Shown here: positions 62,984 to 64,000 of the stretch, in pieces
How the letters are laid out: every line of letters starts with the position of its first letter
How positions within the stretch are numbered: position 1 is the first letter of the stretch
Program-made: the position numbers and the translations under genes
Source of the DNA: an uncultured Alteromonas sp.
GTDB lineage: Bacteria; Pseudomonadota; Gammaproteobacteria; Enterobacterales; Alteromonadaceae
Direction of reading: 5' to 3'
Assembly: GCF_913058315.1 (NCBI RefSeq)
Contig: NZ_CAJXQY010000008.1
Coordinates: 1 to 64,000, forward strand
Length of the DNA stretch: 64,000 nucleotides
Notes under the pieces: model-generated
What the model was told of the DNA's origin: nothing
The model's input: only the letters and a program-made list of their open reading frames with translations
Database searches by the model: none

Positions 62984-64000
62984 ATGTCAGTAGAAAAAGA
63001 ACTTTTAAAAGTAAAAAGACGACTGCGATATTTTGATAGATCCTCAGTGCTCATTGAATTTGATCGGTTTTTGTCTGAGCATCCTGAACACAGTGTAGAA
63101 CGCTTTCGAAGATTGCCCTTTTTGAGCTTCCTAGTGGTTGAGTGGCTTTTTGAAGTCACTCCCCACAAATCAACTAGGGTTGCCAGCAAAAAGGATGTAT
63201 ATTGGTTTGTGAATAGGTTGTTCGAGTTAAATGGCAAAACAACAGCGGGTAACAATTCAGACTCGCTCATTTTATTTATGCGACCGCTTATCAATAATCA
63301 ATTCTGGATCCAACACCGAAACGAATATTGGTTGCGTGCATTGATCAATCAATTCGAGATATTCCATCCCGATAATACAAGCCCATTCGACAACGAATTT
63401 AAGCAAGCAACAGGCATAAAGCTGAGCGATTTCTTTGTTATTGTGTCTTATGTATATTTTGGTATGAGAGCAGAAAACCGACGGCTGAACTATATTCAAA
63501 TTGTTAAACAACTGCATCCATATTATAGCTTGGAGACGATAGCTAAAAGTATTCGCATTATTGCTGGCACACCAACGCAACTACAAGACTTCCTTTGCAA
63601 CACGTTCCCCAGAGAAGTCACCGATACTGTGACAATTGCTGAGACGCGGCTTTTGCATAAACCCATTCTGATTACCGCAGGTTATTTGTACTGTGCAGAT
63701 ATCACCTTGCTAGGGCGAGGTATAGTTGAGGCTGCACTCAATCATTTTGTGCGCAAAAATACGTCAGGCTTTCGCAAGCGTTTTGGTCTTGCATTTGAGC
63801 ATTACGTCAACGTTTGTTTGTCTCGACCAGATATTTCTTATCTTAGAGAAACTGACGTTGAGGCTATATACAAAGCTGCAGGGATCTCGGGCAAAGTGAC
63901 CGACTTTCTTGTGACGGGCGACGATGGATGTGTATTTGTTGAGGCAAAAGGCGTTGTACCTCGTGCTGAAACGTTGTGCACTGCAAATCCCTATCTGATA
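62984..64000 (+). CDS. Protein with PD-(D/E)XK-nuclease-like motifs (3' end outside window)
   Basis: The frame is open from the ATG at 62984 to the last base, 339 residues so far. The first ~260 residues are helical and basic with no recognisable domain. After that comes the pattern of a restriction-endonuclease-like fold: E272 in RFGLAFEHYV, D307 in GKVTDFLVTGDDG and E320-x-K322 in CVFVEAKGVV, that is helix Glu, strand Asp, strand ExK, in the usual order and spacing. So the protein is predicted to cut nucleic acid. It follows the unrecognised 212-residue gene by 15 bases. The family is unknown to me; assignment rests on the motif only. Confidence 0.6.
   Translation, partial: MSVEKELLKVKRRLRYFDRSSVLIEFDRFLSEHPEHSVERFRRLPFLSFLVVEWLFEVTPHKSTRVASKKDVYWFVNRLFELNGKTTAGNNSDSLILFMRPLINNQFWIQHRNEYWLRALINQFEIFHPDNTSPFDNEFKQATGIKLSDFFVIVSYVYFGMRAENRRLNYIQIVKQLHPYYSLETIAKSIRIIAGTPTQLQDFLCNTFPREVTDTVTIAETRLLHKPILITAGYLYCADITLLGRGIVEAALNHFVRKNTSGFRKRFGLAFEHYVNVCLSRPDISYLRETDVEAIYKAAGISGKVTDFLVTGDDGCVFVEAKGVVPRAETLCTANPYLI

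Noticed and set aside
1-64000. CRISPR array or prophage region
   Set aside because: No regularly spaced direct repeats, cas genes or phage structural genes were seen; the only integrase trace is the remnant near 61.5 kb.

Overview
The window reads as a chromosome segment of a marine-type gammaproteobacterium, most likely in Alteromonadales (Alteromonas/Aestuariibacter-like). The gene order pyrD - rlmKL - uup - rmf - fabA matches the conserved gammaproteobacterial block also seen in E. coli. Large NAD-glutamate dehydrogenase, DUF3466, acuI and many hybrid kinases fit the same group. This assignment is inference from gene content only. By eye the first ~44 kb is of medium GC, while the right end from about 55.8 kb is visibly AT-richer.

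Layout. 1-14.6 kb is core housekeeping: the end of an RND/MMPL exporter, NAD-glutamate dehydrogenase, then pyrD/rlmKL/glutaredoxin-like/uup with touching or overlapping reading frames, a DUF3466 envelope protein, a DUF817 membrane protein, rmf, and fabA on the other strand. 15.3-20.2 kb is a light-repair cluster with three photolyase/cryptochrome types (DASH, class I CPD photolyase, iron-sulfur (6-4)-type) plus a DUF2256 mini-protein. 20.3-24.6 kb is an Anbu/amidoligase cluster: zinc metallopeptidase, Anbu proteasome-like peptidase, circularly permuted ATP-grasp and alpha-E protein.

24.8-44.4 kb is mixed metabolism and regulation. It holds a frameshifted periplasmic binding protein, a TetR-acuI operon with two visible operators, a PAS-GGDEF cyclase, an RMD1/DUF155 protein, an exported amidohydrolase, a lone catechol 2,3-dioxygenase, small metallopeptidases, a LysR regulator with an iorAB-type molybdenum hydroxylase, a hybrid kinase, a divergent pair of phosphoribosyltransferase paralogues and an HSL-type esterase. 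44.6-55.8 kb is a dense signalling block: three hybrid histidine kinases, a REC-PAS-GGDEF-EAL protein, a REC-GGDEF gene broken by two frameshifts, and a membrane sensor that appears cut short where transposon DNA begins.

55.8-64 kb is an accessory island. It carries a Tn3-family transposase, a SprT-like metalloprotein, a solitary Xre/ParS-type antitoxin, a HEPN-motif zinc-ribbon protein, the tail of a dead tyrosine integrase, a YkgJ protein, and an unrecognised two-gene unit. The second gene of that unit runs off the window and carries PD-(D/E)XK-nuclease-like motifs. The HEPN protein and this two-gene unit are the best candidates here for undescribed defence-type biology. I saw no CRISPR array, no rRNA, no complete tRNA and no prophage structural genes.
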